Assembly (NCBI GenBank): GCA_051530055.1
Contig: CM121342.1
Span: 4,092,001 to 4,156,000 of the forward strand
Origin: Neoechinorhynchus agilis
Taxonomy: Eukaryota > Acanthocephala
Direction of reading: 5' to 3'
Length of the DNA: 64,000 nucleotides
In this document: piece after piece, positions 24,153 through 36,947 of the stretch
Layout of the letters: each line of letters starts with the position of its first letter
How positions within the stretch are numbered: position 1 is the first letter of the stretch
Notes under the pieces: generated by a model
Databases searched by the model: none
Seen by the model: the letters and a program-made list of their open reading frames with translations, nothing else
What the model was told of the DNA's origin: nothing
Position numbers and translations under genes: made by a program

Positions 24153-25973
24153 AGAAAATAACAATGAATAATCTTTTCAACATGAAATATAAGCAATTTT
24201 AATTAGATTTGCTTAATTTCTTTGTGCTTTTATGCATTGCACGTAATTAATTAAAGAAATTTAATATTGATCATGCACGAGATTTGAGTATTCCGATTTT
24301 AGTAAATCTTAACGCGCTGATTCCAAATCTGTGTTCGGATTTGCGATAGCTATCATGGTTCTTGAGTTATTCTCTGTTACATTTTGAGACAAACTACCTT
24401 GAAGTATCTTTCCTAAATCGAATGAATAAAAGTACCTCTTCTTAATTTTCCCATCAACTTGTAAAACTGTCAAAACAGCTAAGTGGCACTAAAATTTAAA
24501 GCTCGCCTAACCTCCAAGCATCCTAAATTGACAGTGAATCTCTTATGAGTTGCGCTGAGTATGTGAGAATATTACACCAATTTTAAAATCAAGATTTCAT
24601 GGGATCCGTTTCCAACATTTATGCCAACTGAAGAGTTTCCACGTGCTCTTTGTTTGATTTTTTGTTTCCAGACAGCGTTTTCTTTTCCAAACCAAGGTCA
24701 CGGCTGTTAAATGCTGTCCAGTTTCCAGTACTAATCTTAGCATTCTTGCCGGATTGCAACTTTATCCAAGAAATACCGGAAATTGTTCAAGAACACTAAG
24801 AATTTCTCCTTAAAATCATTACTTGTAATAAAATTCGGTCACAAACAGTTAATCTGGACGATAAATGCTTTGAAGGCACTTTTATTAAATTTATCATTGA
24901 GACCAATGACTAAAGTTTAAAATGAAAATTTTGCGAAAAAACATTTAAACAATGACTTAAGAGATGAGATTACCTCCTTCGTAATATTTCAAATAACCAA
25001 AATTATAACCTGATTATTCCGAAGGATTATCTTTGCCGATGATTAAGAAGGAGTTGATCTTGCTCAAACTTGATGTTACATAATCAAAAATCAATGTTGG
25101 TTTCCTTCTGATGAAGACGTTTCCCAGAATCATTTCTGTAATCATAAATTTGTGCTTTCTCCGAATAATGAAATTCTTGAAGGTTTCGCTAAGAAATAAT
25201 GAAAAGAACTCGGGTGATTTCCTTGATGGTTCCTTTCGCTATGAACAAATTCATGACTGCCTTCATAAGATTGTTATCAATCTTTCTATAATATGAAGAA
25301 TGACGATAAGCGATCGAGTGGTTAAACCATATCGACGAGGACGATGAAATTAGAACATTGGATTGTCGCTAAGACAGTATTTATAATGAGGCAGGTCAAA
25401 ATTTTACGAAACCTTTTTTAAAATCAAGATAATATCCAGCCTTTCAAAATCGGTTTTTTTGCACAATAAGGAGTGTAAATCATTTTCATTCTTTTTTAAT
25501 CGAGATATTCAAAAAATTTCGAGCTTTGTTCGTACCATTTCATTAATCTCAACGACTAAACTGTTCACAATGAATGCTGATCTAAAAATTACTCGCTTTA
25601 AAGTGAAATGGAACAAAGAAGTCGAGAAGATCATTTTATTTAGTTAAAGATAAAATCCATAAGTATGTGGAAGTGGGCAAAAATTGCATATCCAAGAATT
25701 TTAGCGTGATTGGACGAAATATTTCAATTAAAATGATTCTTTTTACATAATCTAGAAATTTTCGAATAAAATAGAAGACTCTTATCGACAAAGTCAAGAT
25801 ATGTTGAAATGGTTCATTACACAAAAAATAACCAGTTTTATTTTTTACAAAATAAAGAGAAAATTTGGTTTATTGAGTAAAGAAATCACAAATTCCTTAA
25901 AACTTGAGGATAATTTTTCTCCACTATGTCGATTTTTGTCGATTATCACTCTTGTCATTCTCATTTTTTGTAG
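24153..25973. other. Spacer with no supported gene
   Basis: AT-rich sequence with several 60-codon frames on both strands that overlap each other. At about 25108-25296 two plus frames look protein-like in succession, first one containing NHFCNHKFVLSPNNEILEGF and then one containing GDFLDGSFRYEQIHDCLHKI. That could be a decayed gene with a frame change, but no family is recognisable. A frame from 25801 runs up to the acceptor of the exon at 25974 but cannot be joined to it in phase. Confidence 0.3.
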
Positions 25974-26573
25974 ACAGATAGTTATTTGAGTCTTTGCGGA
26001 TGTCTCGCACAATCCAAAATATATCTTCGTGTTTCTGATGATAGCGACGGTCGAGGAAGGAGAGAAGCTGGAATTTGGCCGGAGGTGGTGAGTGTGCTTC
26101 AAACAGATTGTTTGAATTGTTTTAAATATATTATGTTGGTAAAAAATTGAGTGCTGAATCTTATAAATAATATCGAAAGGAACCTTGATTTTCTGTAATA
26201 CCTTATGGAAAAATGATCGTTCTAAGGCATCGAATACTTTAATCAAATTTACTGTTTGAATTGTTAAAAATCTATTATGTTTTAAAAAAAAATATTACAA
26301 AGAAAACGATATGTAACGGTCAAAATGGTTCTTTTTGTATTCTAAAAACTCGCTTCAAAACTTCGGTAAGACCTCGAGCAAACTAATGAAATTTAAACTG
26401 AAGTAGATTCGAAATTAAGCTCCTTTTACATCAATTTTTTAGCAGCACCAAAAGGAATAGTGAAGCTGATGAAAGAGACATCGTCAGTAGTAAAACTATG
26501 TGCTTATAGCACCCGCATAGTTGGTTGTCTCAAGCACGCCATTTCGCATAAAGCCGTTGCAGAGTTGGTTTGG
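25974..26573 (+). CDS. Two orphan exons of an unrecognised plus-strand gene
   Basis: Exon 25974-26087 lies between TTTTTTGTAG and GTGAGT, is exactly 38 codons in phase 0 and reads TDSYLSLCGCLAQSKIYLRV, then an acidic/Arg stretch and GIWPEV. Exon 26443-26573 lies between TTTTTTAG and GTAAGA and has one long frame, APKGIVKLMKETSSVVKLCA, ending AVAELVW in phase 0. Both have good splice signals and protein-like composition. The phases do not join directly (0 out, 1 needed), so a further exon must lie between them or they belong to different genes. The second exon could join the EF-hand exon at 30529 in phase across the array. Family unknown. Confidence 0.4.
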
Positions 26574-26792
26574 GTAAGAAAAGCTCTAATGCATTCCTAG
26601 CGAAATTCAAAGCATTTTACTTACCGCTTTTGTGTGCCTGAAAGGTTTCGATTCTTAGATTTTTTGTTTAATAATCACTGTATACTTTTAGTCGTCTCGG
26701 TAATTTCTTGTAAGTTTTTTCAACTTGGCCGGGATTATTTTCGCTAAAGGATTCTCTATCGGTGACATAAATTTATGGTGGGATTATATTCC

Positions 26793-29700
26793 CCGATTAA
26801 AAAATATTTTATTGAAATATTTCTAAACAGAAGGAAGCCTCATCCGGCCAATAAAATATCTTTTATTCGGCTAATTTAAATCACACCAAAACCTACAAAT
26901 GTTTTATTGAAATATTTCAAAAGAAGAAGCTTCATCCTGGTCACCTAAAAGGGTTTTAGTTTTTCTATCTAATAAAATATCTTTTATTCGGCTAATTTAA
27001 ATCACACCAAAACCTACAAATGTTTTATTGAAATATTTCAAAAGAAGAAGCTTCATCCTGGTCACCTAAAAGGGTTTTAGTTTTTCTATCTAATAAAATA
27101 TCTTTTATTCGGCTAATTTAAATCACACCAAAACCTACAAATGTTTTATTGAAATATTTCAAAAGAAGAAGCTTCGTCCTGGTCACCTAAAAGGGTTTTA
27201 GTTTTTCTATCTAATAAAATATCTTTTATTCGGCTAATTTAAATCACACCAAAACCTACAAATGTTTTATTGAAATATTTCAAAAGAAGAAGCTTCGTCC
27301 TGGTCACCTAAAAGGGTTTTAGTTTTTCTATCTAATAAAATATCTTTTATTCGGCTAATTTAAATCACACCAAAACCTACAAATGTTTTATTGAAATATT
27401 CAAAAGAAGAAGCTTCGTCCTGGTCACCTAAAAGGGTTTTAGTTTTTCTATCTAATAAAATATCTTTTATTCGGCTAATTTAAATCACACCAAAACCTAC
27501 AAATGTTTTATTGAAATATTTCAAAAGAAGAAGCTTCGTCCTGGTCACCTAAAAGGGTTTTAGTTTTTCTATCTAATAAAATATCTTTTATTCGGCTAAT
27601 TTAAATCACACCAAAACCTACAAATGTTTTATTGAAATATTTCAAAAGAAGAAGCTTCATCCTGGTCACCTAAAAGGGTTTTAGTTTTTCTATCTAATAA
27701 AATATCTTTTATTCGGCTAATTTAAATCACACCAAAACCTACAAATGTTTTATTGAAATATTTCAAAAGAAGAAGCTTCATGCTGGTCACCTAAAAGGGT
27801 TTTAGTTTTTCTATCTAATAAAATATCTTTTATTCGGCTAATTTAAATCACACCAAAACCTACAAATGTTTTATTGAAATATTTCAAAAGAAGAAGCTTC
27901 GTCCTGGTCACCTAAAAGGGTTTTAGTTTTTCTATCTAATAAAATATCTTTTATTCGGCTAATTTAAATCACACCAAAACCTACAAATGTTTTATTGAAA
28001 TATTTCAAAAGAAGAAGCTTCTCCTGGTCACCTAAAAAAAATCACACCAAAACCTAAAATGTTTTATTGAAATATTTCAAAAGAAGAAGCTTCATCCTGG
28101 TCACCTAAAAGGGTTTTAGTTTTTCTATCTAATAAAATATCTTTTATTCGGCTAATTTAAATCACACCAAAACCTACAAATGTTTTATTGAAATATTTCA
28201 AAAGAAGAAGCTTCATCCTGGTCACCTAAAAGGGTTTTAGTTTTTCTATCTAATAAAATATCTTTTATTCGGCTAATTTAAATCACACCAAAACCTACAA
28301 ATGTTTTATTGAAATATTTCAAAAGAAGAAGCTTCATCCTGGTCACCTAAAAGGGTTTTAGTTTTTCTATCTAATAAAATATCTTTTATTCGGCTAATTT
28401 AAATCACACCAAAACCTACAAATGTTTTATTGAAATATTTCAAAAGAAGAAGCTTCGTCCTGGTCACCTAAAAGGGTTTTAGTTTTTCTATCTAATAAAA
28501 TATCTTTTATTCGGCTAATTTAAATCACACCAAAACCTACAAATGTTTTATTGAAATATTTCAAAAGAAGAAGCTTCGTCCTGGTCACCTAAAAGGGTTT
28601 TAGTTTTTCTATCTAATAAAATATCTTTTATTCGGCTAATTTAAATCACACCAAACCTACAAATGTTTTATTGAAATATTTCAAAAGAAGAAGCTTCGTC
28701 CTGGTCACCTAAAAGGGTTTTAGTTTTTCTATCTAATAAAATATCTTTTATTCGGCTAATTTAAATCACACCAAAACCTACAAATGTTTTATTGAAATAT
28801 TTCAAAAGAAGAAGCTTCGTCCTGGTCACCTAAAAGGGTTTTAGTTTTTCTATCTAATAAAATATCTTTTATTCGGCTAATTTAAATCACACCAAAACCT
28901 ACAAATGTTTTATTGAAATATTTCAAAAGAAGAAGCTTCGTCCTGGTCACCTAAAAGGGTTTTAGTTTTTCTATCTAATAAAATATCTTTTATTCGGCTA
29001 ATTTAAATCACACCAAAACCTACAAATGTTTTATTGAAATATTTCAAAAGAAGAAGCTTCATCCTGGTCACCTAAAAGGGTTTTAGTTTTTCTATCTAAT
29101 AAAATATCTTTTATTCGGCTAATTTAAATCACACCAAAACCTACAAATGTTTTATTGAAATATTTCAAAAGAAGAAGCTTCATCCTGGTCACCTAAAAGG
29201 GTTTTAGTTTTTCTATCTAATAAAATATCTTTTATTCGGCTAATTTAAATCACACCAAAACCTACAAATGTTTTATTGAAATATTTCAAAAGAAGAAGCT
29301 TCCATGCCTGGTCACCTAAAAGGGTTTTAGTTTTTCTATCTAATAAAATATCTTTTATTCGGCTAATTTAAATCACACCAAAACCTACAAATGTTTTATT
29401 GAAATATTTCAAAAGAAGAAGCTTCGTCCTGGTCACCTAAAAGGGTTTTAGTTTTTCTATCTAATAAAATATCTTTTATTCGGCTAATTTAAATCACACC
29501 AAAACCTACAAATGTTTTATTGAAATATTTCAAAAGAAGAAGCTTCGTCCTGGTCACCTAAAAGGGTTTTAGTTTTTCTATCTAATAAAATATCTTTTAT
29601 TCGGCTAATTTAAATCACACCAAAACCTACAAATGTTTTATTGAAATATTTCAAAAGAAGAAGCTTCGTCCTGGTCACCTAAAAGGGTTTTAGTTTTTCT

Positions 29701-30449
29701 ATCTAATAAAATATCTTTTATTCGGCTAATTTAAATCACACCAAAACCTACAAATGTTTTATTGAAATATTTCAAAAGAAGAAGCTTCGTCCTGGTCACC
29801 TAAAAGGGTTTTAGTTTTTCTATCTAATAAAATATCTTTTATTCGGCTAATTTAAATCACACCAAAACCTACAAATGTTTTATTGAAATATTTCAAAAGA
29901 AGAAGCTTCGTCCTGGTCACCTAAAAGGGTTTTAGTTTTTCTATCTAATAAAATATCTTTTATTCGGCTAATTTAAATCACACCAAAACCTACAAATGTT
30001 TTATTGAAATATTTCAAAAGAAGAAGCTTCGTCCTGGTCACCTAAAAGGGTTTTAGTTTTTCTATCTAATAAAATATCTTTTATTCGGCTAATTTAAATC
30101 ACACCAAAACCTACAAATGTTTTATTGAAATATTTCAAAAGAAGAAGCTTCGTCCTGGTCACCTAAAAGGGTTTTAGTTTTTCTATCTAATAAAATATCT
30201 TTTATTCGGCTAATTTAAATCACACCAAAACCTACAAATGTTTTATTGAAATATTTCAAAAGAAGAAGCTTCGTCCTGGTCACCTAAAAGGGTTTTAGTT
30301 TTTCTATCTAATAAAATATCTTTTATTCGGCTAATTTAAATCACACCAAAACCTACAAATGTTTTATTGAAATATTTCAAAAGAAGAAGCTTCGTCCTGG
30401 TCACCTAAAAGGGTTTTAGTTTTTCTATCTAATAAAATATCTTTTATCC
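26793..30449. repeat. Tandem array, ~121-bp unit
   Basis: About 29-30 head-to-tail copies of a 121-bp unit containing AAATGTTTTATTGAAATA, GAAGCTTCGTCCTGGTCACC and ATTCGGCTAATTTAAATCAC. The first unit (26793-26890) is diverged and lacks the CACCTAAAAGGG portion; one unit near 28020 has an internal deletion of about 45 bp; the rest are nearly identical and differ mainly at GCTTC(A/G)TCC. The array ends 80 bp before the ATG of the EF-hand gene. Confidence 0.95.
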
Positions 30450-30528
30450 GGAGGATTATGATAACATCACAACTGCAACTCTATCATCCTGAAGGATTTT
30501 CTCTTGACGATTATACATCCATTCGTAG

Positions 30529-30813
30529 ATGTCTCAATTTTTCAACATGTTTTCACAAGGCGGAATGCAAAGTGCCATGATGATGCAGGCGGTATTTTCC
30601 TATTTAGACAAAGATGGGGATGGGTTTTTGGATTTTGAGGAAGTTATGATGGCTCTTCAACAAATTGGTCTCGGGTTTCTTGGTCAGACTGTTGTCCTTC
30701 CGGCGTTCCAGATGGTTGACACGGACGGCAACGAATTAATAGATTTCGATGAGTTCAATTCTCTTGTTGAAATGCTACAAAATGTGAGAAGCCAGTTTAG
30801 TCCGGCGCAATAA
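30529..30813 (+). CDS. Small EF-hand calcium-binding protein, 94 aa
   Basis: An intronless frame of 94 residues with two canonical EF-hand loops: residues 27-38 (DKDGDGFLDFEE) and 64-75 (DTDGNELIDFDE). Both have Asp/Asn at loop positions 1, 3 and 5 and Glu at position 12, so both should bind calcium. The N-terminus is Met/Gln-rich (MSQFFNMFSQGG, then three Met) and the hinge between hands is hydrophobic. The ATG directly follows GTAG, so it may also be the first codon of an internal exon. The upstream exon at 26443-26573 ends in the same phase, which would make the protein longer and put the 121-bp array in an intron. The family (calmodulin-like, troponin C-like or other) cannot be set from two hands. 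Confidence 0.75.
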   Translation: MSQFFNMFSQGGMQSAMMMQAVFSYLDKDGDGFLDFEEVMMALQQIGLGFLGQTVVLPAFQMVDTDGNELIDFDEFNSLVEMLQNVRSQFSPAQ

Positions 30814-30815
30814 AA
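30810..30815 (+). terminator. Poly(A) signal overlapping the stop codon of the EF-hand gene
   Basis: The sequence CAATAAAAC contains the TAA stop (30811-30813) inside an AATAAA hexamer. If it is the functional signal, the 3' UTR is only tens of bases long. Confidence 0.45.
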
Positions 30816-32312
30816 CTAAATTTTTTGCTCGTAAAACAAAAACTTTTGTAAAAAAATAAGATTTTCATAATTATCTGAAAATATTTAGGTGTTGTTACAA
30901 TAACTTATGAAGTTCAGACATCGATATTTATCACTGTATGGAAAGTGGCAGTTGTAAACAAGTTGCTTTTCAAAGTACAGCAACCTAAATCAGTATCAAT
31001 GCCCTTTTTTTTAAAGTCTTGATTGTTGTATTGATTCGCTAACCGAAACATTGCCTTCTTGAGTAAATATACGAGCACGGAAAAAAAGTCAGGCTTATTT
31101 GCGAGTTGTAAGAAGATCACAAATCATTTAAAAATAGATTTATTGCTTCTGATGAACGAAATGTGTTCAAATATGGTAGTAGTCTATTTTTTTTGAAAAG
31201 GTTAAACTGTCCTTAAACGCTCTAAGATTGACATTTACAACAATAAGAAAAGGTCATTTCAACAAAATGCATTTTTGTGAAAAAAAATACAAACTACAAA
31301 AATTTAAAAGGGAAATTCGAGGATATTTTCCGGAATCCTCAGCACTCGCACAATGTCGAAAAGTACATTTTTCTTGAGGCAGTCTACGCCTCTAACAATT
31401 TAATTATATTCCTCGAAAAAACTGGCCAACATAATGACATTAACAGTATCGCATTTGGCTTTAATGTGTGCCACAACAAACCTTTTTCTGCTTATGTCGC
31501 TCGTAAATCATTTTCTTTAATATAAATTTGTTTACATATTGTTTTTTTATTCAATCAATACGAGAATCACAATAAACTCGTATAATGTTGACCGTTTTTT
31601 TTAATGTAAAATGCCCTATCGTGTGCCAAAAGACGAAAACAAAATAGATGCGGAGGAACTCATGGTAGTTTTCCTTCCTCTGTCATGAGTTATTTTTGTC
31701 TTTTCCTTCTAACGTTCCCATTTTAGACATGCAAATCCGTTAATGCTGACGAATGTTGACTGCAAACGCAATAGCTCAACCGTTCATGCTGGAAAAAGTG
31801 CGGACATTTGCTTTCTTTTTAAACATCGCAGGCTAAACTCTACATTGTTCTTTTATCAATACAATCTTAGATGTTTCTACAAATTTTTTATATATTTTAG
31901 AAAAATTTTGTGTTGAGAATTTGAGAATATTTATATAGAATTCACCCCAATCGAAGATTTGAAGTTTTAATACAACCATAATGTCTTTGATTTATCTATA
32001 ACGGATGAAAAATGCGTTCCAGTTAAATAGTTTTATGTTTGGCATTTGCATTCGGTCGCTTAGATTAATTATCGAATCTCGAGAGTTTATAAACTAAGTT
32101 AAAGTTTCATCTTTTTTTGTAGAGGGGTCTTAATGATGTCGATATTTTATTCTTATTCCAAAAATCGGCATTGTTCCCCTTAACTTTTTTGAAAACTTTT
32201 CTGCCTTTCTATTTATCTTGCGCTCATAGTTTTTAAATCAAAACAACTCGAGTAACATTTTCGTATGCAATGTCTATACAAAACTTTTAAATTGTAAAGA
32301 AATTATTCATTA
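30816..32312. other. Spacer with one weak reading frame
   Basis: No gene is firmly supported. An 82-codon plus frame at 31277-31525 (with a non-ATG first codon) contains FEDIFRNPQHSHNVEKYIFL and has somewhat protein-like composition, but lacks a start, splice partners and a known domain. An ATG-started frame overlaps it in another register (from 31268), so both cannot be real. The rest is AT-rich unique DNA. Confidence 0.3.
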
Positions 32313-32499
32313 TAGTTTCAATTAGCAATGTTTGATTTAGAAAATTAGATTTATCTTGAAAATTTAAGGCCTTGTCGTTGGCCTGCGTGAGACGCATTTA
32401 AAAAGTTTCTAACAATTGACTGAAGAAGGCCAACGAAAAGACCGAAATTTTTTGAAGAAAAATCGTTTTTTCTAAATCAAACATCGCTAATTGAAACTA
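32313..32499. repeat. ~72-bp inverted repeat (hairpin) with 42-nt loop
   Basis: The left arm 32313-32384 (starting TAGTTTCAATTAGC and ending CGTTGGCCT) pairs with the right arm 32427-32499 (AGGCCAACG to GCTAATTGAAACTA). The outer 30 bp and inner 10 bp match closely; the middle has mismatches. The loop is about 42 nt. The sequence is unrelated to the hairpins at 23999 and 56530. Confidence 0.85.
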
Positions 32500-33378
32500 A
32501 AACTTTTAAAGCTTTACGATTCTACTTGGACACCTAATTGTTTCGTTGGGATATATCTACAATTCTTAGTTAATATTCTAATTTAATCACTAAAATATTG
32601 AACCGAAATTGAGTACTCGTTCGATTGGACGCTAAATATCAGTTTAGTTCTATTTTAGTGAGCCAAGCAATCATTTACGTCTTTTTTCCAGTGAGCGTTC
32701 AATCGATATTTCGACCTCATGACGGTTTGCAATACTCTCGTCTACCTAAAAGTACAATTTCGGCATCTAAGTCACATTTTCAAATGATCGAATAAAGATT
32801 TTACAAATACTTCATTGACACTTTTTAAAAGATTTGGTAGACCATGCTTCAGAACTTTGAGCTAAAAATGAAACTAACGGTGCATTTTCTTGTAAATATC
32901 TTTTTTACTTTGGTGAAGAAGTAATATAAAGACACCAATTTCATATTCTCTGAATCGTAATCTATACACTTAAACAAAACTTTTAATTTTGTTGCTAGAT
33001 TTTGTAAAATCAAACGTCTTATTCTGCGAAATTACTGATGTCAAACTAAATTGAGAGATTTGCATTATTACTCTATAATTGGAATCCGAATATGCCTTAG
33101 GGTCTCTTCTTAAAGAGAATTTGATAGAACCGTATTCTAGTTTTTCTCCAAAAATGTTGTCTTCTGTCAATCTTGGCTACAAAGCACCGATCAATATAAT
33201 CCAAGCTTTATATTTATGCAAATACGGCCGAAAATAAAAAGTTCGTTTCGTTTTTTTTGATGATGGTAGAATTAACGATATTTGAAATATTAGCATCAAA
33301 AGGAGAAAATATTGCGGGCATTAAAACACTTTTTGCGATCTCAAATGTCGAAGAATCTGATCCAGAATAGATTTTTGT
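32500..33378. other. AT-rich spacer, nothing recognised
   Basis: Unique sequence up to the left edge of the 187-bp array. A 66-codon minus frame (32970-33170) has no recognisable domain. No splice-supported exon was found. Confidence 0.4.
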
Positions 33379-36300
33379 TGCCACTTAAATTAGTAGTAAA
33401 ATTAAAGGTGTTTGTATCGTTAAACATTTTTTGAACAAAACTTTGTGTTTCATTTGTCGAATTCGGCGAAATGAGAGTCGAGCTTTGCAGTACAAAAACA
33501 AAATTACCGTTTTTCAAAAAAAATTCGACGCTTAATCGGTTCTAATTGGTTTTTTCCTAAAGATTTGCCATTTAAATTAGTGGTAAAATTAAAGGTGTTG
33601 GTATCATTAACCATTTTTTTGAACAAAACTTTGTGTTTCATTTGTCGAATTCGGCGAAATGAGAGTCGAGTCTTGCAGTACAAAAACAAAATTTCCCTTT
33701 TTAGAGAAAATTCGACACTTAATCGGTTCTAATTGGTTTTTCTTAAAGATTTGCCACTTAAATTAGTGGTAAAATTAAAGTTGTTGGTATCGTTAAGCAT
33801 TTTTTTGAACAAAACTTTGTGTTTCATTTGTCGAATTCGGCGAAATGAGGGTCGAGCCTTGCAGTACAAAAACAAAAGATTTGCCATTTAAATTAGTGGT
33901 AAAATTAAAGGTGTTGGTATCGTTAACCATTTTTTTGAACAAAACTTTGTGTTTCATTTGTCGAATTCGGCGAAATGAGAGTCGAGCCTTGCAGTACAAA
34001 AACAAAATTACCCTTTTTAGAAAAAATTCGACACTTAATCGGTTCTAATTGGTTTTTCTTAAAGATTTGCCACTTAAATTAGTGGTAAAATTAAAGTTGT
34101 TGGTATCGTTAACCATTTTTTTGAACAAAACTTTGTGTTTCGTTTGTCGAATTCGGCGAAATGAGAGTCGAGCTTTGCGGTACAAAAACAAAATTACCCT
34201 TTTTAGAAAAAATTCGACGCTTAATCGGTTCTAATTGGTTTTTCTTAAAGATTTGCCACTTAAATTAGTGGTAAAATTAAAGTTGTTGGTATCGTTAAGC
34301 ATTTTTTTGAACAAAACTTTGTGTTTCGTTTGTCGAATTCGGCGAAATGAGGGTCGAGCCTTGCAGTACAAAAACAAAAGATTTGCCATTTAAATTAGTG
34401 GTAAAATTAAAGTTGTTGGTATCGTTAACCATTTTTTTGAACAAAACTTTGTGTTTCGTTTGTCGAATTCGGCGAAATGAGAGTCGAGCTTTGCAGTACA
34501 AAAACAAAATTACCCTTTTTTAGAAAAAATTCGACGCTTAATCGGTTCTAATTGGGTTTTCATAAATATTTGCCATTTAAATTAGTGGTAAAATTAAAGT
34601 TGTTGGTATCGTTAAGCATTTTTTTGAACAAAACTTTGTGTTTCGTTTGTCGAATTCGGCGAAATGAGGGTCGAGCCTTGCAGTACAAAAACAAAATTAC
34701 CCTTTTTTAGAGAAAATTCGACACTTAATCGGTTCTTATTGGTTTTTCTTAAAGATTTGCCATTTAAATTAGTAGTAAAATTAAAGGTGTTGGTATCGTT
34801 AACCATTTTTTTGAACAAAACTTTTTGTTTCATTTGTCGAATTCGGCGAAATGAGGGTCGAGCCTTGCAGTACAAAAACAAAATTACCCTTTTTTAGAGA
34901 AAATTCGACGCTTAATCGGTTCTTATTGGTTTTTCTTAAAGATTTGCCATTTAAATTAGTAGTAAAATTAAAGGTGTTGGTATCGTTAACCATTTTTTTG
35001 AACAAAACTTTGTGTTTCATTTGTCGAATTCGGCGAAATGAGGGTCGAGCCTTGCAGTACAAAAACAAAATTACCCTTTTTTAGAGAAAATTCGACACTT
35101 AATCGGTTCTTATTGGTTTTTCTTAAAGATTTGCCATTTAAATTAGTAGTAAAATTAAAGGTGTTGGTATCGTTAAACATTTTTTTGAACAAAACTTTGT
35201 GTTTCATTTGTCGAATTCGGCGAAATGAGAGTCGAGCCTTGCAGTACAAAAACAAAATTACCCTTTTTTAGAGAAAATTCGACACTTAATCGGTTCTAAT
35301 TGGTTTTTCATAAAGATTTGCCATTTAAATTAGTAGTAAAATTAAAGGTGTTGATATCGTTAACCATTTTTTTGAACAAAACTTTGTGTTTCATTTGTCG
35401 AATTCGGCGAAATGAGAGTCGAGCCTTGCAGTACAAAAACAAAATTACCCTTTTTTAGAGAAAATTCGACACTTAATCGGTTCTAATTGGTTTTTCATAA
35501 AGATTTGCCATTTAAATTAGTGGTAAAATTAAAGTTGTTGGTATCGTTAACCATTTTTTTGAACAAAACTTTGTGTTTCATTTGTCGAATTCGGCGAAAT
35601 GAGAGTCGAGCCTTGCAGTACAAAAACAAAATTACCCTTTTTTAGAGAAAATTCGACGCTTAATCGGTTCTTATTGGTTTTTCTTAAAGATTTGCCATTT
35701 AAATTAGTGGTAAAATTAAAGTTGTTGGTATCGTTAAACATTTTCTTGAACAAAACTTTGTGTTTCATTTGTCGAATTCGGCGAAATGAGAGTCGAGCCT
35801 TGCAGTACAAAAACAAAATTACCCTTTTTTAGAGAAAATTCGACACTTAATCGGTTCTAATTGGTTTTTCTTAAAGATTTGCCATTTAAATTAGTAGTAA
35901 AATTAAAGGTGTTGATATCGTTAACCATTTTTTTGAACAAAACTTTGTGTTTCATTTGTCGAATTCGGCGAAATGAGAGTCGAGCCTTGCGGTACAAAAA
36001 CAAAATTACCCTTTTTTAGAAAAAATTCGACGCTTAATCGGTTCTAATTGGTTTTTCTTAAAGATTTGCCATTTAAATTAGTGGTAAAATTAAAGGTGTT
36101 GGTATCGTTAACCATTTTCTTGAACAAAACTTTATGTTTCATTTGTCGAATTCGGCGAAATGAGAGTCGAGCCTTGCAGTACAAAAACAAAATTACCCTT
36201 TTTTAGAAAAAATTCGACACTTAATCGGTTCTAATTGGTTTTTCTTAAAGATTTGCCATTTAAATTAGTAGTAAAATTAAAGGTGTTGATATCGTTAACC

Positions 36301-36440
36301 ATTTTTTTGAACAAAACTTTGTGTTTCATTTGTCGAATTCGGTGAAATGAGAGTCGAGCCTTGCCGTACAAAAACAAAATTACCCTTTTTTAGAAAAAAT
36401 TCGACGCTTAATCGGTTCTACTAAGTTTTTCTTAAAGATG
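33379..36440. repeat. Tandem array, ~187-bp unit
   Basis: About 17 copies. The full unit is 187 bp and contains TTTGCCATTTAAATTAG, GTCGAATTCGGCGAAATGAG and GTCGAGCCTTGCAGTAC. Two shortened units (near 33870 and 34370) lack the stretch between AAAACAAAA and AGATTTGCC. Overlapping frames of 60-89 codons on both strands repeat every 187 bp and are not genes. The array ends about 500 bp before the first recognised exon of the multi-PDZ gene. Confidence 0.95.
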
Positions 36441-36947
36441 TTTAAAGTTAAAATATCGGGATCTTTTTTCTGTGTACTGTAGACTAAAAACCACGACCGA
36501 AGATGATCGCCTAAAGGCTCGTTTTTATCACAGCATCTGACAGAGTTTCCTTCCAAGCGACTGCCATCATACCAAAACATCTTGTAGAGCAAGTGCATTT
36601 TCGAGACGACGGCAGCACGAGGTTTCCCTGCTCACACTGTGATTTTCGCAACAACAATTCAACTCCGCAGCCACCGTCGTAGACTTCATTGCCTTCTTGG
36701 GAGACTCTATCCGGTATTTATGCGTCGTGTGGAGCGCTTTAGAGAATCAGCTTCTAATTCTGACAGACTGGCTCCGTCCTCTTTTTTTTGATATGCTACA
36801 GTTTTGTATGAGATGAATTTTAATAGTATACTATTTCTGTATGTGTCTTTAATGGAATTTGGACGCTCTGATTCACTTGTCAAAAGTGAACGTGGTCTTC
36901 TAGTCGGTGATGATGATTAAAAGTCTCTTTCATTAATTCGACTTCAG
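36441..36947. other. 5' flank of the multi-PDZ gene
   Basis: This stretch has higher GC at 36480-36780 than the neighbouring array. It probably holds the 5' UTR or first exon(s) and promoter of the multi-PDZ gene. One candidate plus frame begins at about 36645 and reads SAATVVDFIAFLGDS; another contains an ATG followed by RRVERFRESASNSDRLAP. Neither could be joined convincingly to the exon at 36948. Confidence 0.35.

Noticed and set aside
26793-30449. CRISPR-like array
   Set aside because: The repeats are directly adjacent without unique spacers, and the context is a eukaryotic genome with introns.
33504-35832. Overlapping 60-89-codon frames on both strands every 187 bp
   Set aside because: They recur with the repeat period and overlap each other on opposite strands.
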